Part shown: piece by piece, positions 35,901 to 45,109 of the stretch
How positions within the stretch are numbered: the stretch's first letter is position 1
How the letters are laid out: each line of letters opens with the position of its first letter
NCBI RefSeq assembly: GCF_006385805.1
Contig: NZ_VFSG01000001.1
Span: 1,240,001 to 1,304,000, forward strand
Reading direction: 5' to 3'
From: Streptococcus xiaochunlingii
GTDB taxonomy: Bacteria > Bacillota > Bacilli > Lactobacillales > Streptococcaceae
DNA length: 64,000 nucleotides
Translations under genes and position numbers: made by a program
The notes under the pieces: model-generated
What the model saw: only the letters and a program-made list of their open reading frames with translations
Databases searched by the model: none
Told to the model about the DNA's origin: nothing

Positions 35901-38900
35901 TTTACGAGCAACTTCGACATCGTCCTCATAGGTAACTTCATAAGTTGTTGTGATGGTACCAGGAGATCCAACTTGAGTAATCTTGCTGTAGCCTTCTGGT
36001 TGGGTTTCATCTTTTTCAATAACCTTGTTGAAGTCTTTTTCTTCGACAACAACTACGGATCTGATTGACACAACCACCCCTAGACCTTTAACAACGATCT
36101 TGTCCTTCTTCTCTTTAAGGACATTTTCATTGACCAAGGTACGGTCAACGAGTTCATCATTGAGGTAAGTAAGTTTGTATTGACTTTCAATACGACCTTT
36201 TTCACCTTCCTGACGGACTTCTTCGTAGCCTTTTGGTTTCGTGTAGTCGTATTCGATTACAGTTTCAAAGTCTACATCCTTGACATCAGTAGTGTATTCT
36301 ACTTTTTCTACTGCACTACCAACTGTGATAATGCGTTTGACTGGTTGGTCAATCACTGTTTCAGACGTCAACGTCTTACCAACTTCCTTACCATTCAATT
36401 TTCTGATTTGGTAAGTCTTTTCAACAGAACCATTCTTACCAGCTTGATTTTCAAATTGATAAGTCTTAGGTTTTGTTGGGTCCGTTCTGATCTCAGTTTC
36501 GTATTCAACAGTTTCTTTCTCAGTAACAGTTTCAAATGTTTCTGTCGCTGTACCAATCAAAACGATTTCTCTCGTAGGCTCTTGAATTACTTCCTCAGAT
36601 TCAATCTGACGACCTACAATTGTATCACCAACTTTGGTAATCTTATAAACATTAACTTTCTTACCAGGAACACCTTTTTGAACGGTTTCTTTAAATCCGA
36701 TAGGAAGTTCATCTGTCTCACGAGTTTCGATGATGTACTCTGTCGTTGTTGTTGTACGAAGTGTTTCAACCGTTTTATCACCAACGATATCTACTGGAGC
36801 TAATGGCTTGCCATCTAGAGTGTTACGTCCGAGGAAGACATTATTACTCTTGGCATTCAAGTTCACCCACTCACCATTGTATAGTCTAAAGAAACCATTT
36901 TTGTTTGGTGTGTCTGCGATGAATTTGTTATCTGTAGCTGTTACTTTAACAGTATCGTTGAGACGGTTGATACCAAAGAAAGCTTGCATTATGTCTTTGA
37001 TAACTGCTCCATCTGATCTACGAGTGACATCGTAACGTTGCCATGGCTCATTGTCTTTATACTTGAAGGTATTGCTATTAACATCAATAGTAGATGCGTT
37101 AGTACTTTCAATAGCAACTGCATTTTTCCATCTAGACTTAATCTTAGAAACGGTCAACTCATTGTTGTCAATGTTGATGCTTCCTCTAGTCTTGGTAAAT
37201 GGTACTTTTGTAACCTTGTTGACACGTTTACCAGTTGTACGGTCAATAACACTTGCTACATAAGTCGTATCATCGTTGATGTAAATCGGTAACTGCTTGA
37301 TGTCATCTACTTCAATCTTGTTTCTTGAAATAGTGATGTCACCTGAACCACCACCCTCAACACCTCTAGATGCTTGGGCTGTGTTGTTGTTAACAGAGAT
37401 GATATAGTCTGTTGAATCACCAGTGATGGTATTACCTTCGATATTCAGGCTATAATCATTTGAACTTTCATTATTTCTAAAGAGAATACCAAAGGTTCCT
37501 AGTTGTCCATTTTCAAATGGTTTTGTCAAACCTTCAATGGTGTTATTTGAAATGACGTAACGACCTTTATCAAGAGGTTTGGTCCATTTATGGTTTTTCT
37601 CATTTGTCAGGATAGAGATGGCTGTGTAACCACGGTAACGAGCTGGATCATCATCATCGTTTTCCAACTTAGAGTTTGGATCTTGTGTTACCTTGTTGTT
37701 ACGAATAATGACATCTGTCATAGGGTTAGCACGGTTATAAACCTCGATACCATTCAAACGGTCTCCGAGCGAAACGTTGTTTTCGATGAGGATCTTATTC
37801 CCGTCGTGAATATCCAAGCCTTTACGGTAGTTGTAGTTGGTGTAGTTACCAGTATAGGTAATGCCATCGTTATAAGACCCTGCCATTGAGGCCGCACCAT
37901 ATCCAGTACCACCATCCAATACATGACCGTTATATGACAAGATATTGTTGTCTACAACAAAATTACGTTGGTAACCAAACATAACACCCGCAACACGGTT
38001 GTTATGAAGGAAAGAATTGGTTACCTTGTTACCGTCCATGATTGGAACATCTGGATCTCCGATAGACTTGACTTCGTTTGAAACCTTTTCAGAAATACTG
38101 CTATAACGGATTGGTCTTCCATTGCTATCATACTCTTGAGCCGTTGCCTTACTTGAACTAAAGAAGACACCGGCTCTGTTGAATTTCATAGCACGAACAT
38201 CATTGATCGTAACATTTGAAGAATCGTTTACATAGATACCATTTGAACGTCCAAAGTAAGATTTCCCTTTACGGTAAAATTCATTATCCTTAGTGTAGTC
38301 TGATGAATCATAGGCATGCTCAACAGTTAAGCGACCCACAGTAAAGTTATTCTGATTTTGAATGAGGACCGCAGACTCGTAACGGTTATCCGTCAAGTTT
38401 GTTTCAGGATCATGTTCTCCGTCTTGCTTCTTATTAAATAAGATTTTTGTGTTGTTACGACTTGGACCACTACCAATCAAACCTTTTACATTGGCATAGT
38501 TTTCATCAATAACCAAGGTATTCTTCAGCAGGACTGTCCCTGATAGCATAACAGAAGCGCCACCCTCAACCTCGTTGGCCGCAGAGAGCGCCTTTTTGAT
38601 TGCTTCACTCGCTTCAACTTTTCCTGTCGTATCAAGACCAAAATCCGTTGCTTTTACATATTTACCGTAATCCGCATCATCGTATACTTTTGTATTGCTA
38701 GCTGCAGCTCTTCTACGACGAACTTTAGGAATTGGAGTTGTAGCCGTTTCAGCTTCATTTGTACTTGTATCGGAAAGTGTAGCAGGAGCAGGAGTTGGAT
38801 CTTCCTTCTTTTCTGCACTATTAAGAGTTGGATCAGTTTTACTATCTTTATTAAGACTTGCTTCGGCTTCACTGTCTTTATTAAGAGAAGTTTCGGCTTT

Positions 38901-39239
38901 ACTATCTTTATCAGAAGAAGAGGCTTCCGTCGAAGTATTCTTAGCATCCTCCTCAGAGCCTTTTGTTTCCTTTTCCGTTAAAGCTGGAGCTGGATATTTC
39001 TTATCTCCCTGATCAACTGCCGGCTTTTCTTCTGAATTTGGCTCTGTAACTGCTCTAGTTTCAGATTCTGGAATAGAAACTGGCGTATTCAATGCAGGCT
39101 GGTTTTCATCCTGATTCTTAATAAGACTTTCATTTGAATTTTCAAAAGAATCCGCACTGGCTTTTACCTGGCCTAATTGAAATGTTGTTAACACCCCAAT
39201 TGCTAACAAAGAGTACTTGGTTGTTTTTTTAATATTCAT
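32970..39239 (-). CDS. LPXTG protein with parallel beta-helix and G5-type repeats
   Basis: A 2089-residue surface protein. Signal peptide residues 1-29 (cleavage after VKASA), a Ser/Glu/Lys-rich low-complexity region to about 175, then KVRRRRAAA. Residues about 195-800 form a right-handed parallel beta-helix (repeated NNxI and VIxNNxV coils such as VIIRNNKVTQ), a fold common in polysaccharide lyases and phage tailspikes. Residues about 810-2010 hold about 14 G5-type repeats of 80-85 residues, each ending in a VGT or EGxG motif. The last nine or so form a three-repeat super-unit. LPNTG near residue 2059, a hydrophobic segment and RQKNER end the protein. G5 repeats bind GlcNAc or zinc in other proteins. 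Whether the helix has enzyme activity is unknown. Confidence 0.85.
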   Translation of the reverse strand: MNIKKTTKYSLLAIGVLTTFQLGQVKASADSFENSNESLIKNQDENQPALNTPVSIPESETRAVTEPNSEEKPAVDQGDKKYPAPALTEKETKGSEEDAKNTSTEASSSDKDSKAETSLNKDSEAEASLNKDSKTDPTLNSAEKKEDPTPAPATLSDTSTNEAETATTPIPKVRRRRAAASNTKVYDDADYGKYVKATDFGLDTTGKVEASEAIKKALSAANEVEGGASVMLSGTVLLKNTLVIDENYANVKGLIGSGPSRNNTKILFNKKQDGEHDPETNLTDNRYESAVLIQNQNNFTVGRLTVEHAYDSSDYTKDNEFYRKGKSYFGRSNGIYVNDSSNVTINDVRAMKFNRAGVFFSSSKATAQEYDSNGRPIRYSSISEKVSNEVKSIGDPDVPIMDGNKVTNSFLHNNRVAGVMFGYQRNFVVDNNILSYNGHVLDGGTGYGAASMAGSYNDGITYTGNYTNYNYRKGLDIHDGNKILIENNVSLGDRLNGIEVYNRANPMTDVIIRNNKVTQDPNSKLENDDDDPARYRGYTAISILTNEKNHKWTKPLDKGRYVISNNTIEGLTKPFENGQLGTFGILFRNNESSNDYSLNIEGNTITGDSTDYIISVNNNTAQASRGVEGGGSGDITISRNKIEVDDIKQLPIYINDDTTYVASVIDRTTGKRVNKVTKVPFTKTRGSINIDNNELTVSKIKSRWKNAVAIESTNASTIDVNSNTFKYKDNEPWQRYDVTRRSDGAVIKDIMQAFFGINRLNDTVKVTATDNKFIADTPNKNGFFRLYNGEWVNLNAKSNNVFLGRNTLDGKPLAPVDIVGDKTVETLRTTTTTEYIIETRETDELPIGFKETVQKGVPGKKVNVYKITKVGDTIVGRQIESEEVIQEPTREIVLIGTATETFETVTEKETVEYETEIRTDPTKPKTYQFENQAGKNGSVEKTYQIRKLNGKEVGKTLTSETVIDQPVKRIITVGSAVEKVEYTTDVKDVDFETVIEYDYTKPKGYEEVRQEGEKGRIESQYKLTYLNDELVDRTLVNENVLKEKKDKIVVKGLGVVVSIRSVVVVEEKDFNKVIEKDETQPEGYSKITQVGSPGTITTTYEVTYEDDVEVARKEISKVEDPKAVDEITVIGTSKMTERTVDEQVDVPFKTVYVSDNTLPAGESVVDEEGTPGQIIRTFLVSYRNGKEISRTIVSEHKITDAVNRVVRVGNATPIVETTELVDETESIDYNTLKEFSDQLPAGTTKVIQAGKKGQKTNRYSVTKVNGEETSRTFVESNITTDPVDEIIQVGTRIKEIREASETSPIPFTIKVRKDTTKPIGYRVTEVEGQDGEKSDLYKVTYINGTETKREHLKTTVVKEAVDKVIVEGAGVERALFEIQEDKITSTTEYRNDDTLPEGETKISQVGEEGLLRKTIEKRYFNDELRSTKLVDSKLIKEATPTIILVGTKHVPTIKVEQDTQTEKIAYKTQNIEDPDLPKGETKVVQVGRTGLIEKVYQLTYKDGVLIKTDLISSKEIQKVQDEIIHIGTQVTETKEINTTSPIPYNVIIRKDKTKPVGYSLVEVEGQEGIQTDYYQVTYVNGKETKREHLRTVITVQPVNKVLVEGSGIERIMFEIQEERITSPTEFRNDDTLPEGETKIIQEGQDGLIRKTIEKQYFNDEERSSKLIESKTVREAVPTIILVGTKHVPNIKVKQETRTEETNFRTVTVIDENLPKGERKLVQEGRAGLVEKIYQLTYKDGILVKTDLISVKELRPAIEQIIHIGSQVTETKEISFTSGIPYNTIVREDKSKPVTYRLVEVEGQEGSQTDYYQVTYVNGKETQREHLRTVITTHPVNKVVVVGTGVERTVLVTEDEVITYQTEYRNDESLAEGETRVFQEGQDGLIHKTFEKYYFNDEERSSTLVDTKVIRKAVTRVILVGTKRIPTITTEELIEIEDVAFDKTIVENPNKAEGTVALLQEGKTGKRQYKYRLTIQEGRVIKKELIQVTLIEEPVPEITELGTKVVKKSEKNDQPQNQLGNKVEELNHVSTNPKAETKVESIINSQKDSGEIQENRLPNTGTEESWILSILGFILSIITFRFFNRQKNER
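33230..35420. repeat. ~700-bp super-repeats of G5-coding DNA
   Basis: The block order (ERxxFEIQEexI, then GTKHVPxIKV, then GxQVTETKEI) recurs about three times, with near-identical stretches such as YYQVTYVNGKETKREHLRT. Unit length is close to 235 codons. Confidence 0.75.
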
Positions 39240-39504
39240 GAATCCTCCTCTTTCATTTAATTCTTCCCACTTTTCTCAGTCTATACGTTTCAACTAAACC
39301 AACCTTTTAACAAAGATTCAATTATTTATTTTATAAGGTGGATAGAAATGGATTTTACTTTAATGATACTTATTGTTTGATAGAAAGTCAACTATTTTAT
39401 TCTATAAATTTTTACCTAAAAGAATTCCTTTTCTATTTTCCTTTTATCCTCTATAAAATGGAAGAAAATTCACTATTTATCTTGTATCGACCTCCTATTA
39501 AATA

Positions 39505-39536
39505 ATAAAAAGCTGCCGCATATAACCGACAGCTTT
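39505..39536 (-). terminator. intrinsic terminator after the DUF2079 gene
   Basis: AAAGCTGTCG and CGGCAGCTTT pair around GTTATATG on the minus strand, followed by TTATTATT. The rest of 39240-39613 is A/T-rich leader and promoter DNA for the beta-helix adhesin; no gene is seen in it. Confidence 0.85.
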
Positions 39537-39613
39537 ATTCAAATGTCATTAGTGATGTAACAGCATTCAAGACACTTGTATTTTGCTCTAAAATTAAGAA
39601 AAGATTCTTCAAA

Positions 39614-41620
39614 TTACTTCTCTAACACAAGAACGTCTTCTGTAGAGAATAAGCTTTCTTTATAGCCAGAAGCTTCATATGCCTTCAAGATATCCGCCTC
39701 AAAAAATCCTTTGCCTTCTTGCCTTGTTTCTCTCGGTACAACAACATAATCAATATTTAAGTCAACTTTTTTATCATTATGATAGTAGATATCATATAGT
39801 TTTTCATGCTGTCGAAGGCTTGGAGTATAACTCCCCGTCGTTACTACTGAAGACTCAATTGGCAAATCTTTTAATACTGATTGTATCCCTTCAAAATAAT
39901 CCTTTCGATTGTGGTAATATTTAATTTCAAAGTTCCATTTATGAGTGTAGCTATAGAGGATCCCTCCTGAAATCACTAAAGACGAAGCAACGAGAGCAAC
40001 AAGGGCCTTCTCCCCTACTACTTTATAATTACTCAATTGATCCAACGCCAATAACCCCATAATGAATAAAAGAGTAACTGATCCATAGCTGTATTGGAAA
40101 TTAATATCATATTGATAAAGCCAATCTGTTAGTAAATTAATCGCTAGCAGAGGAAGCATAAGGAAATAAGTTGATAGGCGTCGTTGGACAAGTGGCAAAA
40201 AGCCTAGAGGAAACAGAACTAAAAAGATATAGCCAAGTTTCTTAGCCGTAAACAGACTACCCAGAACATAAAGCGGATTTAAGATAGTGTTTTTCATCAC
40301 CATTAACAATCCATTCTCCCCAGACATTAACAAATGACTATATCGAGAAACCATTGCACCTTCACCATATTTTGTCAATAGAAACATAGCAAATCCAAAG
40401 TAAATTACCGGCAAGACAAATGTACTAGCATATAACCACTTTTTGAAACTCGGAGATATAGAAAAACGATTCTGAAAGACAAAATAGAGTCCTAGCGATA
40501 GTACGTAAATAAAGGAATCCTCTTTTACAAAAAGGATGAGGAGAGCAAACAAGACAGTTCGCAAACGCCATTGAGAGATTATAGCGTAAAAGAGCCATAG
40601 AATTAAAGGGGGTAAAAAGCAGTTCTCATGAATGTGGTAACTGCCACTGGTTGTCATTGCTGGAGTAGCAAAAAATAGTGCGATGACTAGAGGATTTAAC
40701 AGTTTTGGCAATTGTAATTTCTTCAATACCAGCCCGAGGGGGATTACAGCAGAAAATACAATAAGAATTTGTAAAATTTCTAATGTTTCTACATAAGGAA
40801 ACAACATGTAGAATGGAAGAATCGCATAAAAGATCGGAGAAATATGGACAGCAAAGTGCGATAAAGCCTTATCTCTCTCAAGCGTTGTTATCTGTGTGAA
40901 GTCTGTCTTCATCCTCTCAAACATTTGAGAGAAAATCCCAATATCAAATGTCGAGCCTGAATTTGCCTTGACTTTATAATACACTACAACAGATAAGTAA
41001 AGGACATAACAGACTCCAATAATTAAAGTTATCAAGGTAAGTCGTTTAACCCATACTTTACTGATTTTGTCTACAGCCAACCTACTAATAATTAGTCCGA
41101 TTAATAATGCAATAACAACTGAAGTCAAAATTGGCCAAATTAAAGAAGTAAATTTTGATTCAGCGATATTAAAAGAGTGAATTTTTAGGGCTTCATCTTG
41201 AAATTTCCCACTTGCTTGAAGGAGAAGCTTGGGAAAAGATAGCACCACTAATACTGGGAAAACAATTGCAAATCTTATTTTGTCTAGATAGAAAAATAAA
41301 AATAGAGCAACTGAAATCATAATCAATCCTAGAGATAAGAATAAGGTTGGACTTTTAAGAATTGCTACAAATAGGATCAAAGCTGTCAAAAAAGTATTGA
41401 GAACACCAATATCAATGAGTTTCTTATACTCACCAATAAACCAAAGAAATGGGTAAATGATGACAACCCCGATAATTGTCCCAACAATTCCTACTTCTCC
41501 TAATTTTAGAAAGAGCGCTTCAGTCGAAAATCTAAGCAAATTAAACAAAACGACAATAAAGTAGGATCCTAACAGTAACCATAGGTAGTTCATGTTGGCT
41601 AGATTCTTAATTTTTTTCAT
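39614..41620 (-). CDS. DUF2079 family polytopic membrane protein (GT-C-like)
   Basis: A 668-residue protein with about 14 membrane segments. The DUF2079 signature is visible in the middle: FDIGIFSQMFERMK near residue 225 (D-x-G-x-F), HFAVHISPIFY near 252, SYHIHENCFLPPL near 330 and VKEDSFIYVL near 363. An extracytoplasmic C-terminal domain of about 100 residues ends it. The acidic residues in extracytoplasmic loops are typical of GT-C sugar transferases, so it may use a lipid-linked sugar. It is the second such protein in the surface island and lies upstream of the beta-helix adhesin with a terminator between. Confidence 0.8.
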   Translation of the reverse strand: MKKIKNLANMNYLWLLLGSYFIVVLFNLLRFSTEALFLKLGEVGIVGTIIGVVIIYPFLWFIGEYKKLIDIGVLNTFLTALILFVAILKSPTLFLSLGLIMISVALFLFFYLDKIRFAIVFPVLVVLSFPKLLLQASGKFQDEALKIHSFNIAESKFTSLIWPILTSVVIALLIGLIISRLAVDKISKVWVKRLTLITLIIGVCYVLYLSVVVYYKVKANSGSTFDIGIFSQMFERMKTDFTQITTLERDKALSHFAVHISPIFYAILPFYMLFPYVETLEILQILIVFSAVIPLGLVLKKLQLPKLLNPLVIALFFATPAMTTSGSYHIHENCFLPPLILWLFYAIISQWRLRTVLFALLILFVKEDSFIYVLSLGLYFVFQNRFSISPSFKKWLYASTFVLPVIYFGFAMFLLTKYGEGAMVSRYSHLLMSGENGLLMVMKNTILNPLYVLGSLFTAKKLGYIFLVLFPLGFLPLVQRRLSTYFLMLPLLAINLLTDWLYQYDINFQYSYGSVTLLFIMGLLALDQLSNYKVVGEKALVALVASSLVISGGILYSYTHKWNFEIKYYHNRKDYFEGIQSVLKDLPIESSVVTTGSYTPSLRQHEKLYDIYYHNDKKVDLNIDYVVVPRETRQEGKGFFEADILKAYEASGYKESLFSTEDVLVLEK

Positions 41621-41732
41621 TTAAACCTCCCGTAATTATAAAATATTTTATCATAAACTGAAGAACTTGCCTATTTAAAGATAAATAAAGGAGATAATTT
41701 TTGACTGCAGATTTCTCTTTAAAATTGATTCA

Positions 41733-41763
41733 TAAAAAACTTATTTCTCTCGAAATAAGTTCC
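41733..41763 (-). terminator. intrinsic terminator after the carbonic anhydrase gene
   Basis: AACTTATTTC and GAAATAAGTT (10 bp) pair around GAGA on the minus strand, followed by TTTTTTATG. Confidence 0.85.
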
Positions 41764-41782
41764 CATAAACAGATAAAATTTC

Positions 41783-42277
41783 TTAATTCACCTCAGTGAT
41801 CAACCCTGTATCGACATCATAGATAGCTCCTGAGATAATGACATCGTCTGGAATCAGCGGTGAGGCTTTTAATAGAGTGACATCTTCTCGAACGCTCTCG
41901 TAGATATCTTGAAAGGGTAGGAAGTCTTGGTCTCCCACATCAACTCCCAGTTCCTTCTTCAGATGCTGACGGAATCCTTCATTCTCAAAGGTTTGCGCTC
42001 CACAGTCTGTGTGGTGCAAGACGACGATTTCTCGTGTCCCCATCTGTTGCTGTGAGATGACCAAGGAACGAATCATGTCCTCTGTCACGCGCCCACCTGC
42101 ATTCCGCAAAATATGGGCATCTCCCAAAGCAAGCCCCAGTGCTGGCGCCACGTGAAGACGAGAGTCCATACAGGTCACAATGGCCACTTGCGTTTTCGGT
42201 TTGATTGGGAGATGGAGGTCTCCGTGCAATTCAACATAGGCTTGATTGGCTTTTAAAAAATTCTCAAAGTAGGACAT
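41783..42277 (-). CDS. beta-class carbonic anhydrase
   Basis: A 164-residue enzyme that hydrates carbon dioxide to bicarbonate. Zinc ligands are visible in TCMDSRLH (cysteine, aspartate and arginine near residues 36-42) and in HHTDCGA (histidine and cysteine near 88-92). NAGGRVTEDMIRSL lies between them. The ATG at 42277 with GAAAGGA upstream is preferred to an in-frame ATG at 42319. In pneumococcus the homologue follows radA; here an AIM24 gene is between them. It supports growth in low carbon dioxide in related species. Confidence 0.92.
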   Translation of the reverse strand: MSYFENFLKANQAYVELHGDLHLPIKPKTQVAIVTCMDSRLHVAPALGLALGDAHILRNAGGRVTEDMIRSLVISQQQMGTREIVVLHHTDCGAQTFENEGFRQHLKKELGVDVGDQDFLPFQDIYESVREDVTLLKASPLIPDDVIISGAIYDVDTGLITEVN

Positions 42278-42423
42278 TAGGAACTTCCTTTCTGGTTGGT
42301 AAAATAGTTTGAACGCCAAATTATTTACACTCTATCTTACCATCTTTTTCCCAGATTGTCAGTTGTCAGCCTACATGAAAAAGGAGAGTAAAAGCAAACC
42401 GACTTCTACACTCCTTTCTTATC

Positions 42424-43119
42424 TTATGATCGTCTTGGTAAATAACGATTTAGCAAGCCAGCAAAGGTTTGAAGGTTGAGACTTTGAACATAAATCTCAC
42501 CAGTCCCTCTAAAGGTATTGACAACACCTTCACCCGTTCCGATGGATTGCCAGAAACCATTTTCCAAATGGATATTATAATCCAAAGACTGGCTCCAAGC
42601 AACGACATGGGCATTATCGATGGTGATTTCTTGATTGTTTAGCTCAATTTTTTTAATGGAGCCGTAGGCATTCACCAAGAGGGTCCCTTGCCCTTGGGTC
42701 GTCATGACGAAGAATCCTCCCTGACCACCAAAAAGAGCCTTACCGATCGATTGGGTTTCCATTGTATAGTATGCTGAACCATCAAGTGCAAGGAAGGCAC
42801 CATCGTTCAATCGATACTGCTTTTCGCCCAAGTAGAGAGGTACCACCTGACCTGGTGAGTCGGGTGCCAATGCTAGGTAAGCATTATTAGACTGGGCAAA
42901 TACCTGAGTAATAAAGGTACTTTCACCCGAAACCATTGACCGTCCAACAGCTTTCACAAAGCGTCCCACACCAGAGCCACTTGCATTTAATTTGGTGTTG
43001 AGGGTCACATTAGGTGTATGGTAGACCATACTCCCCCGTTGAATATAGACAGTTTCACCCTGATTGAGAGATAGCTCGACCAAAGGGAACTGCACATTGT
43101 TATCTGTAAAAAATTGCAA
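42424..43119 (-). CDS. AIM24/TIGR00266 family protein, TTG start
   Basis: A 231-residue protein rich in beta strands and glycine, with no membrane segment. It starts LQFFTDNNVQFPLVELSLNQGE and contains VYIQRGSMVYHTPNV and the glycine-rich FGGQGGFFVMTTQGQGTLLV, typical of the AIM24 (TIGR00266) fold, a double beta-sandwich of unknown role. The TTG at 43119 has AGGGGG upstream and matches the family's usual start; the in-frame ATG at 43194 would add an unrelated 25-residue extension. A cre-like site lies at 43181-43194. Confidence 0.82.
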   Translation of the reverse strand: MQFFTDNNVQFPLVELSLNQGETVYIQRGSMVYHTPNVTLNTKLNASGSGVGRFVKAVGRSMVSGESTFITQVFAQSNNAYLALAPDSPGQVVPLYLGEKQYRLNDGAFLALDGSAYYTMETQSIGKALFGGQGGFFVMTTQGQGTLLVNAYGSIKKIELNNQEITIDNAHVVAWSQSLDYNIHLENGFWQSIGTGEGVVNTFRGTGEIYVQSLNLQTFAGLLNRYLPRRS

Positions 43120-43180
43120 AATAAGTAACCCCCTATGTTTAGTAAGTATAGAAAAAGTATAGCACAGGAAAAACCTTTTT

Positions 43181-43194
43181 GCAAACGATTCCAA
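43181..43194. promoter_or_regulatory. cre-like site upstream of the AIM24 gene
   Basis: TGCAAACGATTCCA fits TGNAANCGNTNNCA at all fixed positions. It lies between the radA stop and the AIM24 start. A single motif match of this length can occur by chance. Confidence 0.45.
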
Positions 43195-43200
43195 GGACTG

Positions 43201-44562
43201 TTAAGAAAAGACTTTTTTCAAAACTTCCCCTACTGTGGAGACTGCTATCACTTGAATGCCGTCTGGGATTGCAATCCCTTGGAGTGAATTTTTAGGCGCA
43301 TAAATCTTAGTGAAGCCTAGTTTCGCCGCTTCATTGATCCGTTGCTCGATCCGAGTCACTCGGCGAATCTCGCCGGTCAAGCCAATCTCACCGATAAAGG
43401 CCTCTTGCGGATTGGTTGGAAGTTCCTTGTAGCTGGAAGCAATGGCCACCGCTACGGCTAGGTCAATGGCTGGTTCGTCCAGTTTGACACCACCGGCCGA
43501 CTTGAGATAGGCATCCTGATTTTGAAGAAGAAGTCCGCAACGTTTCTCTAACACAGCCATGATGAGGCTGACCCGGTTAAAGTCAAGACCCGTTGTCGTC
43601 CGTTTGGCATTTCCAAATACAGTCGGTGTCACCAAAGCTTGAACTTCCGCCAGGATTGGTCTGCTGCCTTCCATGGTGACGACAATGGCAGAGCCAGTCG
43701 CCCCATCCAGGCGTTCTTCCAGAAATACCTGACTAGGATTGAGGACCTCAACCAAACCGCCTGACTGCATCTCAAAGATTCCGATCTCATTGGTCGAGCC
43801 AAAGCGGTTCTTGACCGCTCTCAGGATCCGGAAGGTGTGGTGGCGTTCGCCCTCAAAGTAGAGCACCGTATCCACCATGTGTTCCAACATCCGAGGCCCT
43901 GCCAAAGTCCCTTCCTTGGTCACATGCCCGACGATAAAGATGGCAATGTTATTAGTCTTAGCCAGCTGCATAAGTTCAGCTGTCACCTCACGCACCTGAG
44001 AAACAGACCCCTGCACCCCTGAAATCTCAGGAGACATAATGGTCTGAATCGAGTCAATGATGAGGAAGTTAGGCTGGATGCGCTCCACTTCTGCTCGAAC
44101 ACTCTGCATATTAGTCTCGGCATAGAGATAAAACTCACTGTCGATATCCCCCAAGCGCTCTGCCCGAAGTTTGATCTGCTGAGCCGACTCCTCTCCACTG
44201 ACGTAGAGAACCGTTCCCACTTGAGACAACTGGGTCGACACTTGTAAGAGAAGGGTTGATTTCCCAATCCCAGGATCCCCACCGATAAGGACAAGACTTC
44301 CTGGTACCACTCCTCCACCAAGGACGCGATTGAATTCCTCCATCTCCGTCTTGGTCCGGTGAACATTGATAGAAGTCACGTCCGCCAATTTCATGGGTTT
44401 GGTCTTTTCACCCGTCAAGGATACCCGTGCATTCTTGACCTCTGCGACCTCGACCTCCTCGACAAAAGAAGACCAAGAACCACAGTTAGGACAGCGCCCT
44501 AGGTATTTGGGTGAATTGTAGGCACAATTTTGACAAATAAATGTCGTTTTTTTCTTTGCGAT
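43201..44562 (-). CDS. radA: DNA repair/recombination protein RadA, ATC start
   Basis: A 453-residue RecA-like DnaB-type helicase that extends recombination intermediates, also in natural transformation. From ATC at 44562 it reads [16 protein letters not shown] with the CxxC-x-CxxC zinc finger (ending RCPNCGSW). Walker [13 protein letters not shown] is near residue 90, the RadA-specific KNRFG motif near 245, and the Lon-like C-terminal domain (about 280-453) follows. No ATG, GTG or TTG is in frame before the zinc finger; the first ATG (44418) would delete it. A neighbouring ATC at 44565 is an equal alternative. AAGAGG precedes it. Confidence 0.9.
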   Translation of the reverse strand: MAKKKTTFICQNCAYNSPKYLGRCPNCGSWSSFVEEVEVAEVKNARVSLTGEKTKPMKLADVTSINVHRTKTEMEEFNRVLGGGVVPGSLVLIGGDPGIGKSTLLLQVSTQLSQVGTVLYVSGEESAQQIKLRAERLGDIDSEFYLYAETNMQSVRAEVERIQPNFLIIDSIQTIMSPEISGVQGSVSQVREVTAELMQLAKTNNIAIFIVGHVTKEGTLAGPRMLEHMVDTVLYFEGERHHTFRILRAVKNRFGSTNEIGIFEMQSGGLVEVLNPSQVFLEERLDGATGSAIVVTMEGSRPILAEVQALVTPTVFGNAKRTTTGLDFNRVSLIMAVLEKRCGLLLQNQDAYLKSAGGVKLDEPAIDLAVAVAIASSYKELPTNPQEAFIGEIGLTGEIRRVTRIEQRINEAAKLGFTKIYAPKNSLQGIAIPDGIQVIAVSTVGEVLKKVFS

Positions 44563-44575
44563 GATAAACCTCTTT

Positions 44576-45091
44576 CTAAATCTCTATCTCACACTCAATC
44601 ACTTGGCAAAAATCAATCTTCTCATTTGGCACAAACTGGCGTATGAGCATGCGATGGGCTACAACTACCACAGTTTGATGTTCCCGATACTTAGCCATGC
44701 ATTCTAGAAAACGAGACTTCATCTCTACAGCTGTCTCATATTGAACAGGAGAATTTGGGAGCAACTCCCCCTTGTTTTCTAAAAACAGACATCTAGCTGT
44801 TTCAAAGTTCTCTATACCTGTTTCATAAACCTGCCATTCATGCAATAATGGCTCTACCCTCAAAGGAAGGCCAGTAGCACAGGATACATAAAAAGCCGTT
44901 TCTAAAGCTCGCGTCACTGCAGAAGACACCAGGATATCAGCTGAGCCAAACAAAGGATTTTTGCAAAGTTCCTGAGCTTGTTGTCTTCCTTTCTCAGATA
45001 AGGGTGCCAAATCTATCCCGAATCCAGTATAGGAACGCTCCTCTAACTCACGGTAATTTGGCTCCCCGTGACGGATAAAAATAATTTTCAT
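44576..45091 (-). CDS. histidine phosphatase family protein, copy 1
   Basis: A 171-residue member of the phosphoglycerate mutase-like superfamily. The catalytic RHGEPNY motif is at residues 7-13, and the second histidine is in [12 protein letters not shown] near residue 145. It contains [20 protein letters not shown] homologue sits between dut and radA in pneumococcus. Its C-terminal segment [16 protein letters not shown] is identical to that of copy 2 (45580-46119), although the middles differ, showing a duplication. It ends 13 nt before the radA start. Substrate unknown. Confidence 0.85.
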   Translation of the reverse strand: MKIIFIRHGEPNYRELEERSYTGFGIDLAPLSEKGRQQAQELCKNPLFGSADILVSSAVTRALETAFYVSCATGLPLRVEPLLHEWQVYETGIENFETARCLFLENKGELLPNSPVQYETAVEMKSRFLECMAKYREHQTVVVVAHRMLIRQFVPNEKIDFCQVIECEIEI

Positions 45092-45109
45092 ATTAAGATC
45101 CCCATAAAA

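Noticed and set aside
36180..36803. 207-codon plus-strand frame opposite the beta-helix/G5 adhesin
   Set aside because: Antisense of repetitive coding DNA; Phe/Asn-rich with no domain, start site or promoter.
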